A stretch of 64,000 bases of DNA from Phocaeicola oris (GTDB taxonomy: Bacteria; Bacteroidota; Bacteroidia; Bacteroidales; Bacteroidaceae), in contig NZ_JAJLQX010000006.1 in the NCBI RefSeq assembly GCF_021295095.1, forward strand, positions 59,000-122,999, written 5' to 3'. The position numbers and the translations under genes were made by a program. Each line of letters opens with the position of its first letter. Positions within the stretch are counted from its first letter, which is position 1. The notes below the pieces were generated by a model. It was not told where the DNA came from and made no database searches. It saw only the letters and a list, made by a program, of their open reading frames with translations. This document shows positions 17,992 through 26,825 of the stretch, in pieces.

Positions 17992-18726
17992 ATGACTGCC
18001 GGGGAGTTGGAATTACTCATCGGAAAGGTGCAACAGCGGGCGGACGAGACTTGCGGAACTGCCGAGATAAGGAAGAAAATACGGTCGGGATATGGCTATG
18101 TGAATGGTAAATTTAATGAACACGTAGGTTCACTTGGTTCACTTGGTTCACCTATGCTGTTTTCGGAACCTGAAAAGAATGAAAATTTTTCAGAAAACAC
18201 TGAGTCACAGGATGATATTACCGAACACACCATTAGTGCCCTACCCTGCCTGCCCCGTTGTGTTTATACCCATCTTAATCAAATTTTGCTTACAATAACG
18301 AACATAGCGAACATATACTACGGACTGATAATGATGCGCCTCTGCGCCATCCTCACGGCCATGCGTAAGTGGGAAGCTAAAATGACGTTCACCGATGTTT
18401 ATTGCGACGATGCCGATTTTAAAACGGCACGGGGCATAGTGCTGAACTGCATAAAGCACAGCTTGGCGCTGTTCACCATGCTGCCCGGCGGCATCAAGGT
18501 AACGCAGCCGGCAAAAAGCAACGAGGAAGTATTCTATATTCTCTTGGCTATGCCTGAAGAATTTACGTGGAGTGAATTTTGGGCTGCCCTGAAAGCTGCT
18601 CAGTTTTCAAAAAATAATTGTAACAGAGCATTGAAAAAGTTTGTCAAAAAAGGGTTCATTGTAAAAAAAGAAGGCAAGTATATAAAGAACAAAAAAGCCC
18701 TGAAGAAAGTGTCTAAAAGAGCATAG
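17992..18726 (+). pseudogene. Remnant of a VirE-N/DUF3987-type protein with internal deletion
   Basis: The open frame (244 aa) looks like both ends of a much longer Bacteroidetes DUF3987 primase/helicase-like protein joined together. The first ~60 codons (ELELLIGKVQQRADETCGTAEIRKKI) resemble the end of the VirE-N region. LPCLPRCVYTHLNQIL then looks like the beginning of DUF3987, and from about residue 115 (MMRLCAILTAMRKWEAKMTFTDVYC) the sequence is the C-terminal end of such proteins. The N-terminal domain and the ATPase core are missing. A 34-bp inverted repeat lies inside the frame (18125-18158) and at its stop (18720-18753). Probably non-functional. Confidence 0.6.
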
Positions 18727-18753
18727 GTGAACCAAGTGAACCAAGTGAACCTA
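18125..18753. repeat. 34-bp inverted repeat pair flanking the DUF3987 remnant core
   Basis: Positions 18125-18158 and 18720-18753 are exact reverse complements. Each arm contains tandem 9-bp units (GGTTCACTT). The right arm contains the stop codon of the remnant. The arms are about 560 bp apart. Confidence 0.9.
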
Positions 18754-18786
18754 AAAAGATGTTAAAACGATGTTTTAGGTTATCCT

Positions 18787-18883
18787 GAGCCTGCTTTTCC
18801 GGAAAATATAAAAAAAAGACAACGGGTGTTGTTTTTCGCTCCCAAACAGGGAACCCGCCCTGAAAACCGGAAAAAGCAGGCTC
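18787..18883. other. Compound hairpin region downstream of the remnant
   Basis: GAGCCTGCTTTTCCGG (18787-18802) pairs with 18867-18883, with one bulged A. Two smaller hairpins lie inside, ACAAC/GTTGT near 18819-18833 and CAGGG/CCCTG near 18847-18862. No gene is seen in 18754-19000. This may be a structured RNA or the end of a decayed element. Confidence 0.5.
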
Positions 18884-18983
18884 TTTCCCTATCAGGCATA
18901 ACGGTAAAATAATTTGAAGTATTCGTACAATTGAAAGATACTTATAATTCACCGAACTCATTACATAACCTACACATAATAAC

Positions 18984-19017
18984 AACAAGCAGCTACCAAT
19001 AAATGTAACTGCTTGTT
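18984..19017 (-). terminator. Terminator-like hairpin after tRNA-Met
   Basis: AACAAGCAG pairs with CTGCTTGTT around a 16-nt loop, 7 bp past the tRNA 3' end on the minus strand. Confidence 0.6.
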
Positions 19018-19023
19018 TCCATG

Positions 19024-19097
19024 TAGCGGGACCCAGGATTGAACTGGGGACCTCATGATTATGAATCATGCGCTCTAACCAGCTGAGCTATCCCGCC
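19024..19097 (-). tRNA. tRNA-Met(CAT)
   Basis: 74 nt on the minus strand. The acceptor arm GGCGGGA pairs with TCCCGCT, the D-arm reads AGCTCAGCTGGTTAGAGC, and the anticodon stem CATGA/TCATG encloses loop TTCATAA, giving anticodon CAT. The T-arm contains GTTCAATC. CCA is not encoded. The body suits elongator Met; a lysidine-modified Ile tRNA cannot be fully excluded from CAT alone. Confidence 0.92.
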
Positions 19098-19120
19098 ATC
19101 ATTCTTTGCTTTAGCGGGGG

Positions 19121-19128
19121 CAAAGATA
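19121..19128 (-). promoter_or_regulatory. Promoter of tRNA-Met
   Basis: The minus strand reads TATCTTTG, with TTTG 20 bp upstream of it, the normal Bacteroides -33/-7 spacing. Confidence 0.6.
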
Positions 19129-19332
19129 AGCCATATTTTCTAATCTCCCAAACTTACTCCCGTTTTTTTTCGGCACCAATACACGATTTTTTCTGAAAGA
19201 AGATAAAAGTGATAGAACTAAACTATCTAAAAACACTTGAAACATCCACTAAGACAAGTATATATAGAAACGTCCACAGATTCTGCCTCAAAAAAAATAG
19301 GTCATTTATTATGTAAGAAATAAAAATTGATT

Positions 19333-19340
19333 TATTTTTG
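19333..19340 (+). promoter_or_regulatory. -7 promoter element of the START-like gene
   Basis: TATTTTTG, 23 nt before the ATG at 19364. Confidence 0.5.
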
Positions 19341-19363
19341 CCCGCAAACAGAAAACAAATCCC

Positions 19364-19747
19364 ATGGAGAAAATAAAAATCCATCACGAATATATATTGT
19401 CATCCGGTTCCATTGAAGTGCTTTGGAACATGATCAGCATGCCTTCCGGTTTGGAACTGTGGTTTGCCGATAAAGTAACTGTAAACGATAAATTGTACAC
19501 ATTTCAATGGGGCAACAATGAAACTCGTACAGCTCGACTGATGAACAGTCATCAATACAGTTATATTCGTTTCCATTGGACAGACGATGAACGAGGCACT
19601 TTTTTTGAATTAAGAATGGAGGAAGATGAACTTACCGGAGATTACATCCTTACCGTTACCGACTTTGTTGAAAAAGGCGATGAAGAAGAGATGGAAAAAC
19701 TCTGGAATATTCAAATTAAAGCTCTGAAGCGCGAAGCCGGAATCTAA
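19364..19747 (+). CDS. START-like (AHSA1/SRPBCC fold) domain protein
   Basis: 127 aa, acidic. The pattern LSSGSIEVLWNMISMPSGLELWFADKVTV, then FQWGNNETRTARLM and YIRFHWTD, matches the Bacteroidetes START-like family (helix-grip fold). The long final helix EEMEKLWNIQIKALKREAGI closes the hydrophobic cavity in this fold. Ligand and role are unknown. The gene lies 89 bp upstream of the LptF/G permease, which has its own -7 element. Confidence 0.75.
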   Translation: MEKIKIHHEYILSSGSIEVLWNMISMPSGLELWFADKVTVNDKLYTFQWGNNETRTARLMNSHQYSYIRFHWTDDERGTFFELRMEEDELTGDYILTVTDFVEKGDEEEMEKLWNIQIKALKREAGI

Positions 19748-19793
19748 CATCATTAAAATTTGCAAAACATACTGTTCTCTCCTTTTTTTATAC

Positions 19794-19801
19794 TACTTTT
19801 G
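19794..19801 (+). promoter_or_regulatory. -7 promoter element of the LptF/G gene
   Basis: TACTTTTG, 35 nt before the chosen ATG at 19837. Confidence 0.5.
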
Positions 19802-19836
19802 CATAATTAATCGGGATTCGATTAGGATTGTTAAGA

Positions 19837-21738
19837 ATGCTGCGCATAAAGAAGTTAGATATATTTATCCTGAAAAGTTTTTTACTGCTCTTCGTTGGAA
19901 CTTTTGTCATCTGCTTATTTATCTTCATGATGCAATTTCTATGGAGATACGTTGATGAGTTAGTGGGAAAAGGACTTGAATTATCTGTTCTCGGCCAATT
20001 CTTTTTTTATTCTGCCATTACTTTAATCCCAATGTCTTTACCTCTTGCTATCTTATTAGCAGCACTCATGACATTCGGAAATTTCGGTGAACGATACGAA
20101 TTGCTTGCCATGAAATCAGCCGGCATTCCTCTGACACGTATCATGCGCCCACTCATCGTTTTCTGCGGATTCCTTTGCGTACTCTCTTTCTTTTTTCAGA
20201 ATGTCATAGCTCCCAAATCACAGCAAAAATTATGGACTTTAGTCGTCTCCGTCAATCAAACATCTCCGGAACTTGATATTCCTGAAGGAGTATTCTATAC
20301 CGAAATAGAAGACTATAATATATATGTCAAACATAAGGATAAAGAAACCGGTATAATGAGCGATATCCTTATCTACAGTTTTTCCGACGGATTTGATAAT
20401 GCACATGTTATATGGGCAGAAAGAGGGAAAATAGAAACCGCCGAAGACAAACAGCATCTATGGCTGCATTTATATAATGGAGAACAATTTGAAAATCTAA
20501 GAGCACAGCAAATGTCTTCGGCAGCCGTTCCTTATCGGCGAGAAACGTTCCGAGAGAAACATATTACAATAGAATTCAATACGGGGTTTGAGATGGCTGA
20601 CGGAAGCTATCTGAGCAGTCGTTCGGATACCAAAAGCATGTCACAGATTTCCCATTCCATTGATTCATTAGAAACACATGCCGATAGCGTGGGACGCTAT
20701 AATTACACGCAGATGTCGCAAACCTATTACAAGCCGATAAAACTGTCAGGACAGGATTCTATAAAGCTACAGCAACACAAAGCAATTAAATTAAACGCAG
20801 ACAGTCTGTTCGAGTCGTACCCAATGGCAGAAAAGGAAAGGATTCTGACGAATGCTACCACCCAGCTGACTCAGTTGCAAGCCGACTGGGCTATGAAGGC
20901 TGCTCAAACAGAAGATATGGATAAAGATATTTTAAGACACTATATTGATTGGCACAGAAAGATTACGCTCTCATTGGCTTGTCTCATTTTCTTCTTTATC
21001 GGAGCACCGTTAGGGGCTATTATTCGAAAAGGAGGATTAGGTCTTCCTGTCGTTGTATCTGTGTTTATCTTCGTGTTTTATTATATAATTGATACCGGAT
21101 CGACCCGTGTCGCAAAGAGCGGTGAAATGAACATCGCGTTAGGTACATGGATGAGCACGATGGTTCTTGCGCCCATTGGAGCATTCTTTACATACAAATC
21201 GAATAACGACTCCGTAGTATTCAATCTTGATATGTATAGAAATTTCTTCCGAATACTGTTTGGTATGCGTCTATCCCGCCATATATATAGGAAAGAGGTC
21301 ATTATTGAAGACCCTGATTACATGCGTATATGCTCTGATTTGGAACAATTGAGCGCAGAATGTACTGCATATAATAAACAACATAAGTTTTGGAAAGCTC
21401 CCAATTATTATCGTATCTTTACCAATAAAGGTGACGATGACAAAATAGCCCATATCAGCGAGAAATTGGAAGGAATTATTGAAGAACTCTCTAATGGTAA
21501 AGACAAATATTTATTTGAATTATTGAACCGCTACCCTATTCTCTCTACCAGTGCGCACAAGAGCCCGTTCAAGAAGGAATGGCTAAACATCATAACCGGT
21601 ATTATAATTCCGGTTGGACTGGTGTTTTATTTCCGTATATGGATGTTCGGTGTACGTTTGGACAAGGATTTACAGAAGATAGTAAAAAACAATAAGGATA
21701 TTCAAAATAGAATTAATGATGAATCTTTTATAAAATAA
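19837..21738 (+). CDS. LptF/LptG-family lipopolysaccharide export permease
   Basis: 633 aa starting at the ATG 19837 ([16 protein letters not shown]); an in-frame TTG 9 nt upstream is less likely. Topology is that of YjgP/YjgQ permeases: an N-terminal TM bundle (about 10-115, with [29 protein letters not shown]), a large periplasmic jellyroll part, and a second TM bundle (about 370-455). A C-terminal cytoplasmic extension ends with one further hydrophobic segment ([15 protein letters not shown]), giving a protein longer than E. coli LptF or LptG. It should form the inner-membrane part of the LPS extraction complex with LptB. ribBA follows after 5 bp. Confidence 0.85.
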   Translation: MLRIKKLDIFILKSFLLLFVGTFVICLFIFMMQFLWRYVDELVGKGLELSVLGQFFFYSAITLIPMSLPLAILLAALMTFGNFGERYELLAMKSAGIPLTRIMRPLIVFCGFLCVLSFFFQNVIAPKSQQKLWTLVVSVNQTSPELDIPEGVFYTEIEDYNIYVKHKDKETGIMSDILIYSFSDGFDNAHVIWAERGKIETAEDKQHLWLHLYNGEQFENLRAQQMSSAAVPYRRETFREKHITIEFNTGFEMADGSYLSSRSDTKSMSQISHSIDSLETHADSVGRYNYTQMSQTYYKPIKLSGQDSIKLQQHKAIKLNADSLFESYPMAEKERILTNATTQLTQLQADWAMKAAQTEDMDKDILRHYIDWHRKITLSLACLIFFFIGAPLGAIIRKGGLGLPVVVSVFIFVFYYIIDTGSTRVAKSGEMNIALGTWMSTMVLAPIGAFFTYKSNNDSVVFNLDMYRNFFRILFGMRLSRHIYRKEVIIEDPDYMRICSDLEQLSAECTAYNKQHKFWKAPNYYRIFTNKGDDDKIAHISEKLEGIIEELSNGKDKYLFELLNRYPILSTSAHKSPFKKEWLNIITGIIIPVGLVFYFRIWMFGVRLDKDLQKIVKNNKDIQNRINDESFIK

Positions 21739-21743
21739 CAACT

Positions 21744-22958
21744 ATGGAAGAAGAAAAGATACAGATGGATAGCATTGAAAGTGCTATTGACGATTTCCGT
21801 CAAGGTAAGTTTATAATTGTCGTTGATGACGAAGATCGGGAAAATGAAGGCGACTTAATTGTCTCAGCCGAGAAAATCACTCCCGAGCAAATTAACTTTA
21901 TGCTGAAAAACGCTCGGGGCGTGCTCTGTGTTCCACTTACTATAGAACGATGCAAAGAACTTGAGCTGACCCGTCAGGTAGCCGATAACACTTCTATGTT
22001 GGGAACTCCGTTTACAATTACGGTTGATAAACTGGAGGGATGTACCACCGGTGTTTCTGTACACGACCGCTATGAAACAATTAAAGCATTAGCCGACCCC
22101 AATTCTACTCCGCAAACTTTTGGCCGTCCCGGACATATAAATCCGTTATATGCACAAGATAAGGGCGTACTCCGTAGAGCAGGACATACAGAAGCTTGCG
22201 TTGATATGGCTCGTTTAGCCGGTCTTTATCCGGCAGCCGCTCTGATGGAAATCATGAGCGATGACGGTTCCATGGCTCGACTGCCCGAGCTCAGAAGAAA
22301 GGCTACTGAATGGGGAATCAGACTTATCAGTATACGCGATTTAATCGCTTACCGCTTAAAGGAAGAATCCTTGATAGAACAAGGAGAAGAAGTAGATATG
22401 CCAACCGAATACGGACATTTCCATCTTATTCCTTTCCGACAGAAAAACAGTGGGTTAGAACACATCGCGCTCATTAAAGGAGAAATAAACAAAAATGAAC
22501 CTACATTAGTACGTGTCCATTCCTCCTGCGCTACCGGAGATATATTTGGCTCCATGAGATGTGACTGCGGAGAACAACTACATAAAGCAATGCAAATGAT
22601 TGAGAAAGAAGGAAAAGGTGCCATCGTTTACCTTAATCAGGAAGGACGCGGCATAGGATTGATGGATAAGATGCGCGCATATAAACTTCAAGAGGAGGGA
22701 ATAGACACCGTCGATGCTAATCTGCTTTTGGGACATTTGGCCGATGAACGCGATTATGGCGTAGGAGCTCAAATTCTTCGCAGCTTAGGAATTACCAAAA
22801 TGCGTTTGATGACCAATAATCCGGTTAAGCGTGTCGGATTGGAATCATACGGGCTCTCGGTCGCGGAAATTGTTCCGATTGAAATTCATCCTAATAAATA
22901 CAATGAACGTTACCTTGAAACAAAAAAGGAACGTATGGGACATCTGTTACATTTATAA
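21744..22958 (+). CDS. ribBA: Bifunctional DHBP synthase / GTP cyclohydrolase II
   Basis: 404 aa fusion. The N-terminal RibB domain (about 5-205) has [18 protein letters not shown] and [31 protein letters not shown]. The C-terminal RibA domain (about 210-404) has the zinc-binding [17 protein letters not shown] cysteines and [11 protein letters not shown]. It catalyses the two entry steps of riboflavin synthesis, from ribulose-5-phosphate and GTP. It lies between the LptF/G permease and aminotransferase genes on one strand and is probably co-transcribed with them. No FMN riboswitch is visible. Confidence 0.95.
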   Translation: MEEEKIQMDSIESAIDDFRQGKFIIVVDDEDRENEGDLIVSAEKITPEQINFMLKNARGVLCVPLTIERCKELELTRQVADNTSMLGTPFTITVDKLEGCTTGVSVHDRYETIKALADPNSTPQTFGRPGHINPLYAQDKGVLRRAGHTEACVDMARLAGLYPAAALMEIMSDDGSMARLPELRRKATEWGIRLISIRDLIAYRLKEESLIEQGEEVDMPTEYGHFHLIPFRQKNSGLEHIALIKGEINKNEPTLVRVHSSCATGDIFGSMRCDCGEQLHKAMQMIEKEGKGAIVYLNQEGRGIGLMDKMRAYKLQEEGIDTVDANLLLGHLADERDYGVGAQILRSLGITKMRLMTNNPVKRVGLESYGLSVAEIVPIEIHPNKYNERYLETKKERMGHLLHL

Positions 22959-22980
22959 AAACCATTAAACACAATAATAT

Positions 22981-24174
22981 ATGAATCAATTATCTGATAG
23001 ACTGAATCGTTTGACACCTTCTGCTACATTAGCCATGTCACAGAAGAGTAGTGAGCTGAAAGCTCAAGGTGTAGATGTGATCAACATGAGCGTTGGAGAG
23101 CCTGACTTCAACACTCCCGAAGCTATTAAAGAGGCTGCCAAGAAAGCGATTGATGAGAACTATTCAAAATACTCACCGGTTGCCGGATACCCTGCTTTAC
23201 GCAATGCCATTGCCTCTAAGTTGAAGAATGAGAATGATCTGAAGTATACAGCTAATCAGATTACTGTTGCCAATGGTGCCAAACAATCGGTCTGCAACAC
23301 CGTTATGTGTTTGGTTAACGAAGGCGATGAAGTCATCATCCCTGCCCCATACTGGGTAAGCTATCCGCAGATGGTCAAGTTAGCCGATGGTACTCCGATA
23401 ACAATCTATGCCGGTATCGACCAGGATTTCAAAATTACTCCCGCACAATTGGAAGCAGCTATCACACCTAAAACAAAAGCATTGATTCTTTGCTCCCCGT
23501 CCAATCCTACAGGCTCTGTATATAGCAAGAACGAATTGGAAGACTTAGCAAAAGTTATCGCAAAACATCCGGACATGTTCGTCATCGCTGATGAAATTTA
23601 CGAACATATAAACTATATAGGAAAGCATGAGAGCATTGCCCAATTCAAAGAGATTAAAGATCGGGTGATAATCATCAATGGAGTATCGAAAGCATACGCC
23701 ATGACCGGTTGGAGAATTGGCTTTGCTGCCGGTCCGGAATGGATTATCAAGGGAATCAATAAATTGCAGGGACAATATACATCCGGCCCGAGTTCTGTTT
23801 CTCAGAAAGCTGCCGAAGCAGCCTATACGGGTAGTCAGCAATGTGTTGAGGACATGCGAAAGGCTTTTGAACGGAGACGCGACTTGATTGTCAAGTTAGC
23901 TAAAGAGATTCCTGGACTGGAGGTAAACGTTCCGCAGGGAGCATTCTATCTTTTCCCTAAATGTGATTCTTTCTACGGGAAAAGTTACGGAGACCGTAAA
24001 ATCAACAACTCTAACGACTTGGCTATGTTCCTTTTGGAAGTAGGTCATGTCGCGACTGTTGGTGGCGATTCGTTCGGCGCGCCCGATTGCTTCCGCATGA
24101 GCTATGCTACTTCAGATGAAAATATCGAGGAAGCGATGAAAAGAATCAAAAGAGCCCTATCGCTACTTAAATAG
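22981..24174 (+). CDS. aspC: Class I/II pyridoxal-phosphate aminotransferase (aspartate aminotransferase type)
   Basis: 397 aa, fold type I. MSVGEPDFNTP near the N-terminus, CSPSNPTGSVY, VIADEIYEHINY and the PLP lysine in NGVSKAYAMTGWRIGFAAGP are all present, with FRMSYATSDENIEEAMKRI at the C-terminus. This is the subgroup Ib aspartate/prephenate aminotransferase pattern. The preferred substrate is inferred. It is the last gene of the ribBA unit (22-bp gap) and ends in a terminator. Confidence 0.85.
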   Translation: MNQLSDRLNRLTPSATLAMSQKSSELKAQGVDVINMSVGEPDFNTPEAIKEAAKKAIDENYSKYSPVAGYPALRNAIASKLKNENDLKYTANQITVANGAKQSVCNTVMCLVNEGDEVIIPAPYWVSYPQMVKLADGTPITIYAGIDQDFKITPAQLEAAITPKTKALILCSPSNPTGSVYSKNELEDLAKVIAKHPDMFVIADEIYEHINYIGKHESIAQFKEIKDRVIIINGVSKAYAMTGWRIGFAAGPEWIIKGINKLQGQYTSGPSSVSQKAAEAAYTGSQQCVEDMRKAFERRRDLIVKLAKEIPGLEVNVPQGAFYLFPKCDSFYGKSYGDRKINNSNDLAMFLLEVGHVATVGGDSFGAPDCFRMSYATSDENIEEAMKRIKRALSLLK

Positions 24175-24189
24175 ACAAAAAACATAAAA

Positions 24190-24226
24190 GAAGAACGACT
24201 CCCCAAGTTGGAGAGCCGTTCTTTTA
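24190..24226 (+). terminator. Terminator of the ribBA-aminotransferase unit
   Basis: Stem AAGAACG and ACTCC pairs with GGAG and CGTTCTT, followed by TTTTA. Confidence 0.7.
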
Positions 24227-24249
24227 TATACACTTTAAATAAATTCGAC

Positions 24250-24399
24250 TTAACAACAAACGTCAGTGGTTTGTTCGTTCATTAACTTTTGGAGCTTCAT
24301 AGTTAATAACTGACACATAGCTCCTTTTCTCATAGTCTTGTATCTGTTTAACTGATACTGTAACATCTCAATTTCGTTCATTTTAAATTTTTTCATCAT
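24250..24399 (-). CDS. Small basic protein, 49 aa
   Basis: The ATG at 24399 (MMKKFKMNEIEMLQYQLN) is preceded by AGAAGAGGTT, a good ribosome binding site. A -7 element (TATCTTTG on the minus strand, 24466-24473) lies about 60 nt upstream, so the longer open frame to 24564 is not the product. The peptide is one predicted amphipathic helix region rich in Lys, Met and Gln and ends TTDVCC. I do not recognise a family; expression signals make it likely real. Confidence 0.55.
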   Translation of the reverse strand: MMKKFKMNEIEMLQYQLNRYKTMRKGAMCQLLTMKLQKLMNEQTTDVCC

Positions 24400-24465
24400 A
24401 AACCTCTTCTTTCTGTTCTCCCGTTTGGAGAACTCTTTTAAATACTTTTTCCTATTAATTCGATG

Positions 24466-24473
24466 CAAAGATA
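24466..24473 (-). promoter_or_regulatory. -7 promoter element of the 49-aa gene
   Basis: Minus strand TATCTTTG, matching TAnnTTTG. Confidence 0.5.
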
Positions 24474-24643
24474 ATACTTTTTTGTTAGAAATATGTTTTA
24501 TAACATAAAACAATCTCTTATTTAACATTATAAAACAAATTGGCATAGTAATTAACGACATCAACCATCAATCAATCGGAATATCTAATGAATATTTCTC
24601 AAGTATAAATCAAGTTATAAAACATGCTTTTAAAGCCCTATCA

Positions 24644-24674
24644 TTTGGTTATTAAAACAAAAACCGTACCTTTG
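24644..24674 (+). promoter_or_regulatory. Promoter of a candidate small RNA
   Basis: TTTG (24644-24647), 19 bp, then TACCTTTG (24667-24674): a near-ideal Bacteroides promoter with no gene downstream on this strand. Confidence 0.6.
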
Positions 24675-24680
24675 TAACGT

Positions 24681-24744
24681 GTTTTTCATAGTATTAGATT
24701 TAAAGGTTAATAAAAGGTTGGGATACAGCGGTATCCCTTTTTTT
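24681..24744 (+). ncRNA. Candidate ~64-nt small RNA
   Basis: A complete transcription unit without an ORF: a promoter just upstream and an intrinsic terminator at its end (GGGATAC 24720-24726, loop AGCG, GTATCCC, then seven T). The 5' part is AT-rich and unstructured. The next plus-strand gene is far away and rplS is antisense to this direction. Exact ends are estimates. The rest of 24400-24895 shows only promoter and terminator elements of the neighbours. Confidence 0.5.
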
Positions 24745-24849
24745 ATGTCCGTACATCAGATGATAAAAAATAAAACTGACTTATACTGATATAAGTCAAA
24801 CTTCATCGGTTTATAGCGATAATGCTTGCAAAACAGAACAAATAAAAAG

Positions 24850-24874
24850 AGAGGAGCTGAAATTCAACTCCTCT
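24850..24874 (-). terminator. Terminator of rplS
   Basis: Minus-strand stem AGAGGAG/CTCCTCT with inner TTCA/TGAA pairs, followed by CTTTTTATT. Confidence 0.65.
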
Positions 24875-24895
24875 CCTCTTATGGTGGATAAACAA

Positions 24896-25267
24896 TTATT
24901 CAGCATCAGCAGCTGCGCCAACATTTCTCTTTTCCTGAATTCTTGCCTTCTTTCCTGTAAGTTTACGCAAATAATACAATTTAGCACGACGAACCTTACC
25001 AACTTTATTGACAGTAATACTATCAATTGCCGGAGACTCGAGAGGGAAAATACGTTCAACACCAATAGTTCCGGACATCTTGCGAACGGTGAAACGTTTC
25101 TTTTCTCCATGTCCACAGATTTTGATAACAATACCACGATATAACTGAATACGTTCCTTGTTACCTTCAACGATACGGTATGCTACTGTTACAGTATCAC
25201 CCGAACTAAATTTTGGATGCTGTTTACCTGTAGCAAATGCTTCTTCAGCAACTTTAATTAAATCCAT
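24896..25267 (-). CDS. rplS: 50S ribosomal protein L19
   Basis: 123 aa. [53 protein letters not shown] and the C-terminal [24 protein letters not shown] are diagnostic of L19, which sits at the 30S-50S interface. It is a single gene here, with its own promoter and a leader of about 75 nt, long enough for a feedback site, and its own terminator. Confidence 0.98.
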   Translation of the reverse strand: MDLIKVAEEAFATGKQHPKFSSGDTVTVAYRIVEGNKERIQLYRGIVIKICGHGEKKRFTVRKMSGTIGVERIFPLESPAIDSITVNKVGKVRRAKLYYLRKLTGKKARIQEKRNVGAAADAE

Positions 25268-25350
25268 TTTCTTAATAATTAAATTGTTTATCGTTACCAG
25301 CGCAACATATCAAGTAACTCTTCTTGACAGCGATTACGCGGAAAGCGATG

Positions 25351-25358
25351 CAAAGATA
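25351..25358 (-). promoter_or_regulatory. -7 promoter element of rplS
   Basis: Minus strand TATCTTTG, about 85 nt upstream of the rplS start. Confidence 0.55.
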
Positions 25359-25397
25359 TAACTTTTCCTTATTAAGTCAAAAGAATTTTCTCATTTT

Positions 25398-26825
25398 TTA
25401 TTGTTTCCCTGTATATAAAGCCCAAGCGTAAGGATCGCTTTCGATCTCTCCTTTTACTAATTCTGGTATATTAAAAGACTGAAGCAAGCTAATATAATAA
25501 TCGGGATCTTCTTGAGGCAATAAAAATGGTTTATCTATAGTTCCTTCATTACTAATATGACATATATATGGTCGAGTATAAAGACCATTTACTCGACGAC
25601 TGCTAAAAACAAACCAACGGCTATTACTACTCCACGAGTGATAACTATCTGCCTCATCGCTATTTACTTTATCCATATCAATATACTTTTTCTTCTGTAA
25701 ATCAAGCAGTTTCAAATCAGCATCTCTATGCCAAATAAAGAAATTTCCATAATCAGACACTGTATAAAGCAGATAACGACCATCCGGTGACTGTCTCGGA
25801 AATGCTGTACTCCTGTTCTCCTTATGGCTATTAAAAATAGTATCCACTTGTTGCCCTATTTCTTTCCTTTCCGCGTCAAAGCCGACACTTACTAAACTAT
25901 ATTTAATATCTTTATAATGTTCCGGCATCAGCATACTTGGAGCAGTACAAAAATACAATTGTCTCCCATCAGATGAAAAAGAAGGATAAGTTTCAAATGA
26001 CTTCCGAGAACACAAAATAGAATCAGTAAACAATCTATTCTCCTTAACATCGTAAATTACCACATCTGAGGAATTATCAAAAACTTCTATCCGATTAGGA
26101 TCCGAAAAATGGAAATCTTGTTTGATATCATTACTTGAGAATGCGATAAAATCTCCGGAAGGATACCAATATGGATAAACCATCCCAAACTTTCTATCCA
26201 TAGATGGTTTTATGCTCTTCAATTTTCCTTTTTGGGCTATATATGTCCCAGGGTGAGTACTACGTTGATGAAAAAGCATTATATCGGGTGATTGCATTCG
26301 AAAAGAATGACAATTCATACAATTATGATCTGTCATAGAGTTTTCCAAGATAACCTTCTCTTCAAAATTCTCTAAATTACGTTGATAGATTCCCATTTGA
26401 TTCCATAATCTATAAACAGGAGCAATACGTCTGTAGACCAGATGATTATCTATAGAATCTTTACTAACATATATAGGAAAAGACTTGTACCGGATCCAAT
26501 CCGCACCATTTTTTTGATAGACTGTAACCTCTAAAGAATCAGAGTCGGCAAGTAGTTGATGCCACTTTTTAACAGGAACTTTAATAGCTCCACCATCTCC
26601 TTTAATAATTAATTCGTCATTCACAGACTTTAAAACAGCAAAAGCATCTCCTTCAAGTACTTTAAAATTAAGCGATGCTATATTTACTGGTACCGTAACC
26701 CATCTATAATCCGGAAATATTTCCGGAAAATCTTGACACACCTTTGCCTCTGGTAGCTTGTCTTTACAAGCAGCAAACAAAACTAAAGAAAAAACAGCTA
26801 ATATATAATTTACAGATCTACTCAT
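25398..26825 (-). CDS. TolB-like beta-propeller lipoprotein with a CxxCH motif
   Basis: 475 aa from the ATG at 26825, which overlaps the upstream stop by 4 bp (ATGA); a longer in-frame start lies inside the upstream gene and is less likely. The lipobox LFAAC gives lipidated Cys20. From about residue 200 the sequence has PD40/TolB-like blades (VYPYWYPSGDFIAFSSND, SFSSDGRQLYFCTAPS, AFPRQSPDGRYLLYTVSD, SWSSNSRWFVFSSRR). Before them lies DHNCMNCHSF: Cys169, Cys172 and His173 form a CxxCH motif, as in c-type cytochromes. Function unknown; the motif and the coupling to the membrane protein suggest a periplasm-facing complex, possibly redox-related. Confidence 0.75.
   Translation of the reverse strand: MSRSVNYILAVFSLVLFAACKDKLPEAKVCQDFPEIFPDYRWVTVPVNIASLNFKVLEGDAFAVLKSVNDELIIKGDGGAIKVPVKKWHQLLADSDSLEVTVYQKNGADWIRYKSFPIYVSKDSIDNHLVYRRIAPVYRLWNQMGIYQRNLENFEEKVILENSMTDHNCMNCHSFRMQSPDIMLFHQRSTHPGTYIAQKGKLKSIKPSMDRKFGMVYPYWYPSGDFIAFSSNDIKQDFHFSDPNRIEVFDNSSDVVIYDVKENRLFTDSILCSRKSFETYPSFSSDGRQLYFCTAPSMLMPEHYKDIKYSLVSVGFDAERKEIGQQVDTIFNSHKENRSTAFPRQSPDGRYLLYTVSDYGNFFIWHRDADLKLLDLQKKKYIDMDKVNSDEADSYHSWSSNSRWFVFSSRRVNGLYTRPYICHISNEGTIDKPFLLPQEDPDYYISLLQSFNIPELVKGEIESDPYAWALYTGKQ

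Noticed and set aside
18713-19069. 118-codon minus-strand frame overlapping tRNA-Met
   Set aside because: Begins inside the tRNA gene and its end is only the translated inverted repeat.
25268-25350. Ribosomal protein leader motif upstream of rplS
   Set aside because: The leader is long enough, but I could not identify a defined structure.
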